A stretch of DNA of 18,528 nt from Spirochaetota bacterium (GTDB lineage: Bacteria; Spirochaetota; Spirochaetia; DSM-27196; PWMO01). The DNA lies in the NCBI GenBank assembly GCA_009908735.1, contig JAAAOR010000033.1, positions 1-18,528 on the forward strand, in the 5' to 3' direction. A model generated the notes under the pieces. It saw only the letters and a program-made list of their open reading frames with translations. It did not search any database and was not told the origin of the DNA. Positions within the stretch are counted from its first letter, which is position 1. Every line of letters begins with the position of its first letter. The translations under genes and the position numbers were made by a program. This document shows, piece after piece, positions 7,285 to 15,436 of the stretch.

Positions 7285-8811
7285 ATGGCGGATCGCGAAA
7301 CGGTTGTTCAGGCAGTTGACATCGGTAAGTCGTTTGCGGCTACGCGCGCGCTCGACGGCGTTTCCCTGAGTTTTTACAGCGGGGAGATCCTCGGCCTCGT
7401 GGGTGCAAACGGCGCCGGCAAGTCCACGCTGATCAAGATCATTTGCGGATACCACACCGATTACGAAGGTAGCATCGTAGTCGGCGACGAGACTGTCAGA
7501 TTCGCGAGCCCGGAAGACGCGTACGGGCGCGGCATTGCGACCGTCCACCAGATCATCAACCAAGGTGTCGTTCAGAGCATGTCGGTGGGCGAGAATCTCA
7601 CCCTCGGCGAGCTCATTGCCCGCGGCAAAGGCCCCTTCTACAACAAAGCGCAGTTGAGGGCGCGGGCCGAAGAAATTCAGAGTCAGCTGAATCTGAACCT
7701 GGATCTCGACCTCCCCGTCGAGGATATCGGGCAGAGCGATCGGCAGATGATCGCCATTGCCCGTGCGGTCTCCACAGAGCCCAAGCTATTGATCCTCGAC
7801 GAGCCCACCTCGTCTCTCTCCGAAAAGGAGGCCGAGCGCCTGTTCGTAACGCTCGAGAAGCTGAGGTCGACCGGGGTGTCCATCGTCTATGTCTCTCATC
7901 GCCTGCATGAGGTAAAGCGCACTGCCGATCGGGTTGCGGTCATCCGGGATGGTAAGCTGTCGGCCGTACTCGAGAACCCCTTCGATGTAAAGCAGATCGT
8001 CACCGCGATGGTTGGTGAGATGCCCGAGCACGAGGTTCGGGAGCGACAAAGCAGCCTCTCCACGCGCAAAGTGCGATTGGAGCTTCGCGACCTCGTGGTG
8101 GACCCCGGAAAGCCTCCGTTGAACCTGAAGCTCTATGAGGGTGAGATCGTGGGTCTCACGGGCCTCATTGGAGCGGGCAAGAGTGAGCTTGCGGAGGTTC
8201 TCTTCGGCGCGAGACCGCCGGTGTCGGGGGAGATCCTGGTCGAAGGCGAGCCGTACCGACCCGCGGGCGTCTACGACGCGATCCGGGAGGGCGTTTTCCT
8301 GGTACCCGAGGACCGCGCCAATAATGCGGTCATTGCCGACTTCACCGTTCGTCAGAACATAACGGCGCCCTTCCTGCGTGACTTCCAGACGCTCGGCATC
8401 ATGAATGTGGGCGAGGAGCGCGAGGCGTCGCGGCGCATGATAGAATCCATGGGGATAAAGACGGAATCGGAAGAGGCCGACATGGACGCCCTGTCGGGCG
8501 GCAACCAGCAGAAGGTCGTCGTGGCGAGGTGGCTTCTGAAAAACTTCAGGCTCGTGCTCCTCGACGAGCCGTTCCAGGGCGTCGACATAAAGTCGCGCCA
8601 CGATATCGGGCAGTATCTGCGGGACAATATCGGCAACCGTACCGCAGTCGTCATTGCTACCGACCTCGACGAGGTCATCGAAGTTGCCGATCGGATTCTG
8701 GTCATGAACGGCAGCGCGATCGTGGGTGAGCAGTTTTATGCGACCATGGACCGCGAGAAGCTGTTACACTTCATTTCGGACGATAATCCGCAGCCGGTCG
8801 AGACCACGTGA
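7285..8811 (+). CDS. CUT2-type sugar ABC transporter ATPase (two nucleotide-binding domains)
   Basis: 508 aa, the RbsA/MglA architecture of two fused ATPase domains. Domain 1: Walker A VGANGAGKST (39-48), Q-loop VHQIIN (87-92), a divergent signature IGQSDRQMIAIARA (148-161), Walker B LLILDE (168-173), switch His in VSHR. Domain 2: GLIGAGKSEL (293-302), canonical signature LSGGNQQK (403-410), Walker B LVLLDEP (423-429). The second Walker A keeps its lysine, whereas RbsA has Arg there (GAGRTE). ATG 7285 is preferred over the upstream in-frame ATG 7204, which would add an Arg/Pro-rich tail overlapping mtnK; the G-rich GGGGGG at 7271-7276 serves as ribosome site. It powers import through the permease encoded next. 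Confidence 0.95.
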   Translation: MADRETVVQAVDIGKSFAATRALDGVSLSFYSGEILGLVGANGAGKSTLIKIICGYHTDYEGSIVVGDETVRFASPEDAYGRGIATVHQIINQGVVQSMSVGENLTLGELIARGKGPFYNKAQLRARAEEIQSQLNLNLDLDLPVEDIGQSDRQMIAIARAVSTEPKLLILDEPTSSLSEKEAERLFVTLEKLRSTGVSIVYVSHRLHEVKRTADRVAVIRDGKLSAVLENPFDVKQIVTAMVGEMPEHEVRERQSSLSTRKVRLELRDLVVDPGKPPLNLKLYEGEIVGLTGLIGAGKSELAEVLFGARPPVSGEILVEGEPYRPAGVYDAIREGVFLVPEDRANNAVIADFTVRQNITAPFLRDFQTLGIMNVGEEREASRRMIESMGIKTESEEADMDALSGGNQQKVVVARWLLKNFRLVLLDEPFQGVDIKSRHDIGQYLRDNIGNRTAVVIATDLDEVIEVADRILVMNGSAIVGEQFYATMDREKLLHFISDDNPQPVETT

Positions 8812-8858
8812 ACGCTGAAACTAATTTGAGCCGTTGAATCGGAGGTAAGCGAGCAGAT

Positions 8859-9899
8859 ATGGAAACAACAACCAGTACCCACACCGAGACAGGGGCGCGC
8901 GACCGCACACGCGCAGAAGCGTGGAAGCGATTCGCGATTCGCTATGGCTTTCTCATCGTCATGGCGGCCCTTTTTGCGTACTTCAGTCTGACCGAGCCGG
9001 CGTTCTTCACTCCGGGCAACCTCTTTTCGATGCTTCTCGGCGTGACCGTCTACGGAATCTTGGCACTCGGGGTTACTTTTCCACTGGTGGCCGACGACGT
9101 TCCCGATCTGTCGATCGGCGGGGTCGCTGCGCTGACCGTCATGATCTCGGCTTATCTGATGATCGTGATTGAGACGAGCACGATTTTCGCGATCGCCTTC
9201 TGTCTCGTCTTGGCGTCCCTCATCGGCTTGATCAATGGGATCCTGGTGGTGAAGGTGAAGATACCTGGCCTTCTGGCTACCCTCGGTATGATGTTTATAG
9301 CCCAGGGGCTTCAGCTGATCCCTTCCGGGGGACGATCCGTGGGGCGCGGAGCGGTCCTTGCAGGCGGCGTCACCGCCGAAGGTCGCTTCTCGGAGGCCTT
9401 CCTGTTCCTCGGGCAGGGCCGCGTGTTCGGCGTTATTCCGACGCCCGTGCTGATCATGCTTGCCATTGCGATCGTTGTATACGTTGTTCTCAGCCGAAGC
9501 CGCTGGGGCCGGGTCTTCTATGCTATCGGGAGCAACGCCGAAGCGGCCAGACTCGTTGGTGCGAAGGTCGACCGATTCCGTATCATGGCCTACGTTCTCT
9601 CGGGCACTATCGCCGGTCTCGGCGGTATAGTGCTTGCATCGCGTGTAGGCCGGGGCGACGTACAGTCCGGCGGTACCCTGCTGCTCGACGCCATAGGATC
9701 CGCGCTTATCGGCTTTGCGGTGCTCGGCGTTCGACGGCCGAATCCCTTTGGGACTATCGTGGGCGCGATCTTCATTGGAATGCTGCTCAACGGTCTGACG
9801 ATGCAGGGCATGCAGTACTACGTGCAAGACTTCATAAAAGGAATCGTGCTCGTCGCCGCGCTGGCATTCACGTTCGGCCTCTCAAAGATGAAAGCATGA
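8859..9899 (+). CDS. CUT2-type sugar ABC transporter permease
   Basis: 346 aa integral membrane protein of the RbsC family (BPD_transp_2), about eight to ten hydrophobic segments. Family motifs: GVTFPLVADDVPDLSIGGVA in the second membrane pair, IPGLLATLGMMFIAQGL, the coupling loop RSRWGRVFYAIGSNAEAARLVGAKV (split here across the cytoplasmic loop), GTIAGLGGIVLASRVG, and GSALIGFAVLGVRRPNPFGT. Only one permease gene is present, as in ribose systems where it dimerises. The segment before DLSIGG reads VADDVP, where ribose-type permeases usually have GGI, so the substrate-facing region is distinctive. GGAGG (8841-8845) precedes ATG 8859. Its stop overlaps the RLP2 start (ATGA), coupling uptake and enzyme synthesis. 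Confidence 0.93.
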   Translation: METTTSTHTETGARDRTRAEAWKRFAIRYGFLIVMAALFAYFSLTEPAFFTPGNLFSMLLGVTVYGILALGVTFPLVADDVPDLSIGGVAALTVMISAYLMIVIETSTIFAIAFCLVLASLIGLINGILVVKVKIPGLLATLGMMFIAQGLQLIPSGGRSVGRGAVLAGGVTAEGRFSEAFLFLGQGRVFGVIPTPVLIMLAIAIVVYVVLSRSRWGRVFYAIGSNAEAARLVGAKVDRFRIMAYVLSGTIAGLGGIVLASRVGRGDVQSGGTLLLDAIGSALIGFAVLGVRRPNPFGTIVGAIFIGMLLNGLTMQGMQYYVQDFIKGIVLVAALAFTFGLSKMKA

Positions 9900-11092
9900 C
9901 GGTTTCACAGCAATCCGCCGTTCGCGGGCTAAGCGGCCGCCGGTTCTCCGTCGAATACATCATCCGCGGCGATCGCGCCGAGGCGGAAAAAACGGCGGCA
10001 ATCGTCGCAAATGAGCAGACCGTCGAGTTCCCGGCGGAGCTCGTCCCACCCGGGCAGATACGGGACGAGGTGATGGGACGGGTGGAGTCCGTCGAGGAGG
10101 CGGGCCGGCCGGCCGAGGGAGGGGGCGGGCGGCCCGCCGCTGGGCCGCGGGGCGGCGAACAGCGGTACCGCGCCACGATCAGCTACGAGGAGGGCTCCGC
10201 GGGTACCGATCTGCCACAGCTTATCAACCTCTTGAACGGCCTCACAAGTCTCCTGCCAAACCTCCAGGCGGACCGCCTCACGCTGACGCCGGAGCTCGCG
10301 AAACGCTTCCCGGGCCCGAGATTCGGCATTACGGGCATCCGGGATCGAATCGGAGTCCACGATCGGCCTCTTCTCTGTACCGCGCTCAAGCCCATGGGGC
10401 TTTCGGTCGAGAGCCTCGCGAAAATGGCCACCGACTGTGCGCTCGGCGGGCTCGATATCATGAAGGACGACCACGGCATCACCGACCTGCCCTATGCGCC
10501 GTTCGAGGAGCGGGTGCCCCGAATCGCGGAGGCCGTCGCCGAGGCAAACGCGAAGACCGGCTTCAGGTCGATATTTGCCGCGAACGTGACGACGGGGGTG
10601 GATCAACTGCTCGACCGGGCCCTCTTTGCGCAGGAGGCCGGCGCGGGCATGCTGATGGTGGCACCGGCAATCATCGGCTTCGACGCAATGCGGATGCTCG
10701 CTGCCGACCGCCGGATCGAGCTTCCGATCATGAGCCATCCCACCGTTTCGGGAGGCTATGTGGCCGGGGAATCGGCGCCCTTCTCCTTTTACCTCTATTA
10801 CGGGCAGATGCACCGGCTCGCCGGTGCCGATGCGAGCATATACGCGAACTACGGCGGACGGTTTCCGATTACGCAGGAAGACAGCTATGCGGCAGTTGCC
10901 GGCTGCCGCGATGAGTTCCAAGGATTCAAGCAGATTCTACCGATGATCGGCGGCGGCATGACCGTCGAGCGCGGCGGTGAGCTGCGGGAGGAGTTCGGGG
11001 TCGACTCGGCGTTTCTTGTGGGCGGGAAGTTGCATTCGGCGGAGGAGTCGTTGACGGTCCGGGTCAAGCGGTTTGTCGAGACGGTGAGTTAA
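9896..11092 (+). CDS. RuBisCO-like protein (form IV), RLP2
   Basis: 398 aa, full-length paralogue of RLP1: shared MTV-QQ N-terminus, EQTVEFPAELVP (40-51), ALKPMGLS (Lys165), GGLDIMKDDHG (Lys190, Asp192, His193 for RuBisCO Glu204), SHP (His281, with Pro for R295), and HRLAGADASIYANYGGRF (Arg322 for loop-6 K334). It should therefore enolise or isomerise a sugar phosphate but not fix CO2. In this operon, directly after mtnK, mtnA and the importer, its natural substrate is 5-methylthioribulose 1-phosphate or its 5-deoxy analogue (inference; the Rhodospirillum RLP acts on the former). Translation is coupled to the permease through ATGA (9896-9899). Residues about 69-88 are a Gly/Arg/Pro/Ala-rich insertion absent from RLP1. 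Confidence 0.92.
   Translation: MTVSQQSAVRGLSGRRFSVEYIIRGDRAEAEKTAAIVANEQTVEFPAELVPPGQIRDEVMGRVESVEEAGRPAEGGGGRPAAGPRGGEQRYRATISYEEGSAGTDLPQLINLLNGLTSLLPNLQADRLTLTPELAKRFPGPRFGITGIRDRIGVHDRPLLCTALKPMGLSVESLAKMATDCALGGLDIMKDDHGITDLPYAPFEERVPRIAEAVAEANAKTGFRSIFAANVTTGVDQLLDRALFAQEAGAGMLMVAPAIIGFDAMRMLAADRRIELPIMSHPTVSGGYVAGESAPFSFYLYYGQMHRLAGADASIYANYGGRFPITQEDSYAAVAGCRDEFQGFKQILPMIGGGMTVERGGELREEFGVDSAFLVGGKLHSAEESLTVRVKRFVETVS
10100..10159 (+). repeat. GC-rich in-frame insertion within RLP2
   Basis: About 17-20 codons encoding an AGRPAEGGGGRPAAGPRGG-like stretch interrupt the N-terminal domain where RLP1 has the short FSERADGA. The DNA is nearly pure G+C and holds GGCCGGCCGAGGGAGG, close to GGCCGGACGAGGGAGT in the insertion of the ADH gene (14352-14420). 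It looks like a short element tolerated in a surface loop. Confidence 0.6.
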
Positions 11093-11154
11093 ACTATGGA
11101 CGGAAGATCGTAATCCGCCCCCGCGGCAACCGCGCGACGCAGAGCGTTACTATA

Positions 11155-11577
11155 ATGATCACAACCGAAACCATAGAGCTCGAGTCCGAGGGCAACTTCT
11201 TTACTCTGAACGTGACGGAGAAGGTGCGCGACGTGGTCAGCCGGTCCGGCGTGCAGCAGGGCTCCGTTCTCGTCTTCTACCGGCACACCACCGGCGCGGT
11301 TCTTGCGGTCGAACATGAGATCGGACTCCTCGCGGACCTCGAAGAGCTGTTTGAGCGGCTGGCCCCCATGGACGCCGACTGGAAGCATCATCGCCGCGGC
11401 TACGACGCGAACGGCGGTGCACACATTCGCACCGCCTTCCTCAACCCGTCGATGACGGTGCCGGTCGTGGACGGTGAGCTGCTGCTCGGTACCTATCAGG
11501 AGATTCTGATCGCGGATTTCGATCCGATTGAGGAGCCGCGCACACGCAAGCTGGTTGTACAGGTGGGCGGCGAATGA
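11155..11577 (+). CDS. YjbQ-family (UPF0047) protein, divergent member
   Basis: 140 aa, whole-length match to the small YjbQ/UPF0047 fold: FYRHTTGAVLAVEHE with His44, DLEELFERLAP, YDANGGAHIRTAFLNPS with His90, GELLLGTYQEILIADFD and RKLVVQV. The conserved His residues and the acidic/Asn cluster are those thought to hold a metal or phosphate. The family's role is unsettled; E. coli YjbQ shows weak thiamine-phosphate synthase activity. No clear ribosome site precedes ATG 11155, and no upstream in-frame start exists before RLP2; it may rely on read-through translation from RLP2, 62 bases away. A second, more canonical YjbQ lies at 17246, so this copy is probably specialised. Placement after RLP2 suggests it acts on an intermediate of the same pathway (inference). 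Confidence 0.9.
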   Translation: MITTETIELESEGNFFTLNVTEKVRDVVSRSGVQQGSVLVFYRHTTGAVLAVEHEIGLLADLEELFERLAPMDADWKHHRRGYDANGGAHIRTAFLNPSMTVPVVDGELLLGTYQEILIADFDPIEEPRTRKLVVQVGGE

Positions 11578-12014
11578 GTGCGGCCGACATTTCCGCAGTG
11601 GTCTTCTATGCGCCGGGCGTACTCCTCTATACGGACGAAAGACCGGTGCGGCTCATGCCTCAGCTCGTACAGGAGCTTGCGGACGGCATCGAGCTTGCCA
11701 CGGTTTGCCCCGACGAGGAGACAGCGTCAGCGGTCTCGCAGGTCTACGGACACGCGGTTGGCCGCCCCAAGGTTGCTGCCCCTACGGACGATCACCGAGC
11801 GATGTTGCGGGAGCTTCTGGCGCAGGGCATTCTAAACGCATCGACGACGCTCTTCATCGACCATCATCCGCGCCGCTGCATGGAGGCGGTGAAGCTTGGA
11901 ATACACGCGGGCATTTTCGAGGATGCGCTGCGGCTGTACCGTGACCTCGGGTTGTGGGGGCTGATGCCGCTCCTCCACAATCTGCGCGAGGTAGAAGAGC
12001 ATCTTTCCGCTTGA
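11574..12014 (+). CDS. HAD-like protein lacking the catalytic aspartate
   Basis: 146 aa, last gene of the operon; ATG 11574 overlaps the YjbQ stop as ATGA. I read it as a shortened haloacid-dehalogenase-type (YihX-like) protein. Residues 8-18, AVVFYAPGVLL, look like motif I (hhhFDxDGVLL) with the nucleophile Asp12 changed to Tyr and Asp14 to Pro. Residues 94-115 (FIDHHPRRCMEAVKLGIH and on) resemble motif IV with the usual VDD-xxxN-xxAxxxGxxAxxF pattern, followed by DALRLYRDLGL, typical of family C-termini. At 146 aa it lacks most of the cap domain of the normal ~200 aa proteins. It should not be an active HAD phosphatase; a binding, scaffolding or regulatory role is possible. Family assignment rests on these two motifs only. 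Confidence 0.6.
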   Translation: MSAADISAVVFYAPGVLLYTDERPVRLMPQLVQELADGIELATVCPDEETASAVSQVYGHAVGRPKVAAPTDDHRAMLRELLAQGILNASTTLFIDHHPRRCMEAVKLGIHAGIFEDALRLYRDLGLWGLMPLLHNLREVEEHLSA

Positions 12015-12119
12015 TCCGGGCCTGAGCCGCGGGCATCCGAGGAGGGGCTATGAGGACCGCTTGTCGACCCGTCGCTCTGAACGCACACGACGTCATCCGG
12101 TTGAGATCTCGGTCGCGTG

Positions 12120-12473
12120 TCATCGTGTTTCCCCTCCTACCTCGGGTTCCCTGGTTGCCGCTTTCCAGGCATCGGGGCCGAGGACGAAGGTCAGAAGCTG
12201 ACCTACGGTGCAGTGCCGCTCGACCGGATGCCTCAAGCGTGCGTCGGGGTTAATCCTGTACACATTGCGCCGACCTACGCGATAGCGTCGTAGAACGTCC
12301 GCTCCCTCAAGATCCTGGAGGATTTTCTGTACCGCTCGCTCGGTGATGCGCACTTCCAGTGCGACATCTCTAATACGTGCGTTCGGGCGCCGAGCAAGGC
12401 AGACCAGGACGTGCGAGTGATTAGAGAGGTACGTCCATGTTGCAGGCTCCCGCTCTTCGTTGATGTCCCCCAT
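12120..12473 (-). CDS. Winged helix-turn-helix transcriptional regulator
   Basis: 117 aa. The core TYLSNHSHVLVCLARRPNAR, IRDVALEVRITERAVQKILQ (recognition helix), DLEGADVLRRYRVGRRNVYR (wing) and LRHPVERHCTVGQLL follows a small MarR/ArsR-like regulator type that I have seen widely in actinobacteria and other GC-rich bacteria, without an obvious sensor domain. On the minus strand TAGGAGGT lies just before the ATG (about 12484-12491), a strong ribosome site that supports this start and strand. It converges with the HAD-like gene (105 bases apart) and diverges from icd. A 14-bp palindrome 75 bases upstream could be its own operator. Target genes unknown. Confidence 0.82.
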   Translation of the reverse strand: MGDINEEREPATWTYLSNHSHVLVCLARRPNARIRDVALEVRITERAVQKILQDLEGADVLRRYRVGRRNVYRINPDARLRHPVERHCTVGQLLTFVLGPDAWKAATREPEVGGETR

Positions 12474-12548
12474 TGTCCGTGCTACCTCCTAGCTAATATC
12501 CTATCCCAAATTAACGAGTCTGTATTGACGAACCACGTTTCGTGTATT

Positions 12549-12562
12549 ACTCTTCGAAGAGT
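12549..12562. promoter_or_regulatory. Perfect 14-bp palindrome, candidate operator
   Basis: ACTCTTCGAAGAGT is identical to its reverse complement. It lies in the divergent gap between the winged-helix gene (start 12473, minus) and icd (start 12761, plus), where a dimeric regulator binding site would be expected. The adjacent winged-helix protein is the natural candidate (inference). Confidence 0.45.
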
Positions 12563-12620
12563 CACCAGGGTCGGAGCGAGTGGCCCACGCCGTACCGCCT
12601 CGTTCCTGACTCGACACTGT

Positions 12621-12646
12621 GGCCGCCGCGAAGCGGCGGCCCTTTT
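12621..12646 (+). terminator. Intrinsic-terminator-like hairpin upstream of icd
   Basis: GGCCGCCGC (12621-12629), loop GAA, GCGGCGGCC (12633-12641), then C and four Ts. A perfect 9-bp GC stem with a three-base loop. No + strand gene ends nearby, so it either stops read-through from the operon ending at 12014, ends a short untranslated transcript, or attenuates icd transcription starting upstream. Confidence 0.55.
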
Positions 12647-12720
12647 CGACCCCTCTTCGCTGGCGCGCTCCTGGCGGTCCGCCGTCGAGCAAAGCCCGGT
12701 CTATGCCCGCAATCTACTCC

Positions 12721-12749
12721 TTGTTCATTCAGTTTTGAGCTGCTATCCT
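12721..12749 (+). promoter_or_regulatory. Possible icd promoter giving a near-leaderless mRNA
   Basis: TTGTTC (12721-12726), 17-base spacer, TATCCT (12744-12749). Both boxes are weak matches (3/6 and 4/6). If used, transcription would begin about 3-6 bases before the icd ATG (12761), which would explain the absence of any Shine-Dalgarno sequence there. Confidence 0.3.
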
Positions 12750-12760
12750 CCCCCCTTACT

Positions 12761-14026
<1,266 letters not shown>

Positions 14027-14044
14027 GCGCGAGCCGGCTGCTAT

Positions 14045-14073
14045 GGGGATGGCGACCTGGCTTCGCTGTCCCC
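14045..14073. terminator. Hairpin between convergent icd and ADH genes
   Basis: GGGGATGGCGA (14045-14055) pairs with TCGCTGTCCCC (14063-14073) over 11 bp including two G-U pairs, with a seven-base loop. It sits in the 70-base gap where both transcripts end and could stop both, though neither side has a T run. Confidence 0.45.
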
Positions 14074-14096
14074 GGTTTGGGCCCCACATATCAGAG

Positions 14097-15326
14097 TCAC
14101 AGCGCGTCGGCAAGTATCTCCTCTATCTCACCGGCATCGAAGGCCGTGGGCTGGCCTTTCAGCCCCGACTTCCCGGCGAGGGTGCGCACCTCCTCCCTGG
14201 TGAAGCCGTACGCCGAGAAGTCCGGCAGTTTCGCCGCCTGGAGAAGTTCCTCGAGTGTCTCTACGAGCAGATCGCAGTTGGCCTCGATCGAGCCACGGTC
14301 TTGTCCCGAGATGGCGACGCCGGCGCGGCCGTAGCGCCCGAGTGCGTCGGCGGCGTTCTGGGACGAGGACTCGCTCCCGGCACCCCTTTGCGCCCCGCCG
14401 GCACTCCCTCGTCCGGCCGAACGCAGCTTGGCGATGGTGGCCCGAGTAACAAGCGGCAGTAGTCGGCCGCACGCCACGCCATGGGGGATGTCATGCATCG
14501 CCCCGGCCGGGCCGGCTGCTCCGTGCACCAGGCCGAGCGAGGCGTTTGCCAGCGCGATGCCGGAGGTATGCGCCGCCCAGGCCATGTCAGCCCGCGCATC
14601 CACGTCGCCCCCCTCTTCGATCACGCGCAGGAAACTGCGGCCGGCCGCCTCCAGTCCATTCAGTGCGACCGAGTCGGTGAAGTAGTTGGCGCCGGTTGAG
14701 ACGTAGGCCTCGAGGTTCTGCGTGATGGCGTCCAGCCCGCTGGCCGCGGTCACGCGCTGCGGAACGCCGAGAGCCAGCTCGGAGTCTATGACGGCGATGT
14801 CCGGCACGTACGCATCGTTGCGAAGCGATTTCTTGAAGCCGTTCGGCCCCAGCTCTCGGAGCACGGCGTTCTTTGTTGCCTCCGTCCCCGTTCCGGCGGT
14901 CGTGGGGCATGCAATCAGCGGCAGGCGCCGTGGGGTCGGCTGCTTAGTCCCCACGCCCTCGAGGTAGTCGCGTATCGAGCCGGCGTGCATGACCGCCACC
15001 GCCGACGCTTTCGCGGCGTCGAGCGCGCTCCCCCCACCGACCCCAATGATGACCTCGGCGACGCGCAAACGCGCCACCGAAGCGATCTCATCGACATCGG
15101 ACGGGGACGGCTCTCCGGGGACGCGGGCGTCACCTGCGTATCCGCCGCCTTTCTTGAGGTCGGCGATGAGCTCCTTCCACTGGGCAAGCTCACGGACGGC
15201 CCCGGCGCCCGTCACGAGGAACGCGCGCTTCAGACCCAGCCGGTGCAGAAGCTCGGGAATTCGCTTCAAGGATCCGGGGCCGAAATAAAGCTCCGGCGTT
15301 CGTGTCACGAAAAAGCGGTCCGCCAT
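14097..15326 (-). CDS. Iron-containing alcohol dehydrogenase family protein with altered metal site
   Basis: 409 aa. Fe-ADH family fold: FGPGSLKRIPELL, nucleotide-binding GVGGGSALDAAKA (95-107), PTTAGTGTEAT (141-151), DSELALGVP. The metal site is unusual: Asp199 (SGLDAITQ) and His282 (DIPHG) are kept, but Gln203 stands where the family has His (D-A-x-T-H) and Gly272 where the HxxxH motif has its second His (VHGAAGPAG). I recall an Fe-ADH subgroup with Gln at the first position, so this may be subfamily-wide; a metal-free oxidoreductase is plausible. Residues about 303-325 are a Gly/Ser/Arg-rich insertion. AAAGGA lies ahead of the minus-strand ATG at 15326. Substrate unknown; nothing nearby links it to a pathway. 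Confidence 0.88.
   Translation of the reverse strand: MADRFFVTRTPELYFGPGSLKRIPELLHRLGLKRAFLVTGAGAVRELAQWKELIADLKKGGGYAGDARVPGEPSPSDVDEIASVARLRVAEVIIGVGGGSALDAAKASAVAVMHAGSIRDYLEGVGTKQPTPRRLPLIACPTTAGTGTEATKNAVLRELGPNGFKKSLRNDAYVPDIAVIDSELALGVPQRVTAASGLDAITQNLEAYVSTGANYFTDSVALNGLEAAGRSFLRVIEEGGDVDARADMAWAAHTSGIALANASLGLVHGAAGPAGAMHDIPHGVACGRLLPLVTRATIAKLRSAGRGSAGGAQRGAGSESSSQNAADALGRYGRAGVAISGQDRGSIEANCDLLVETLEELLQAAKLPDFSAYGFTREEVRTLAGKSGLKGQPTAFDAGEIEEILADAL
14352..14420 (-). repeat. GC-rich in-frame insertion within the ADH gene
   Basis: About 23 codons reading SAGRGSAGGAQRGAGSESSS sit between a helix and a region that in relatives runs on directly (LRER...ALARYAE). On the coding strand it holds GGGCGCAAAGG and GTGCCGGGAGC, close to GGGCGCAGAGG and GGCGCCGGGAGC in the PurM-like gene insertion (17748-17840), in the same reading frame. 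It also shares a GGCCGG-CGAGGGAG block with the RLP2 insertion. Confidence 0.55.
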
Positions 15327-15436
15327 CGTTCACGTCCTTTAAATGGGGTGTGTGCTACTCAAAGCGTAACGGGACCGAGGCGATTCTGTCTACGAGAATG
15401 TCGGGCCGTCAAACCGGCTCTCATCGGAGGGCCCTA

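Noticed and set aside
9896..11092. Genuine CO2-fixing RuBisCO
   Set aside because: Loop-6 lysine, Glu204 and the phosphate-binding Arg295 equivalents are replaced; no phosphoribulokinase or small subunit nearby.
12050..12253. Small + strand frame (67 aa) with a good-looking GAGGAGGGG ribosome site
   Set aside because: It runs antisense into the winged-helix gene, is Arg-rich and shows no protein pattern; the site may be chance. Not excluded as a tiny peptide.
12530..12646. tRNA gene in the gap before icd
   Set aside because: No cloverleaf or TTCGAAT-type T-loop could be formed; the structure is a palindrome and a terminator-like stem.
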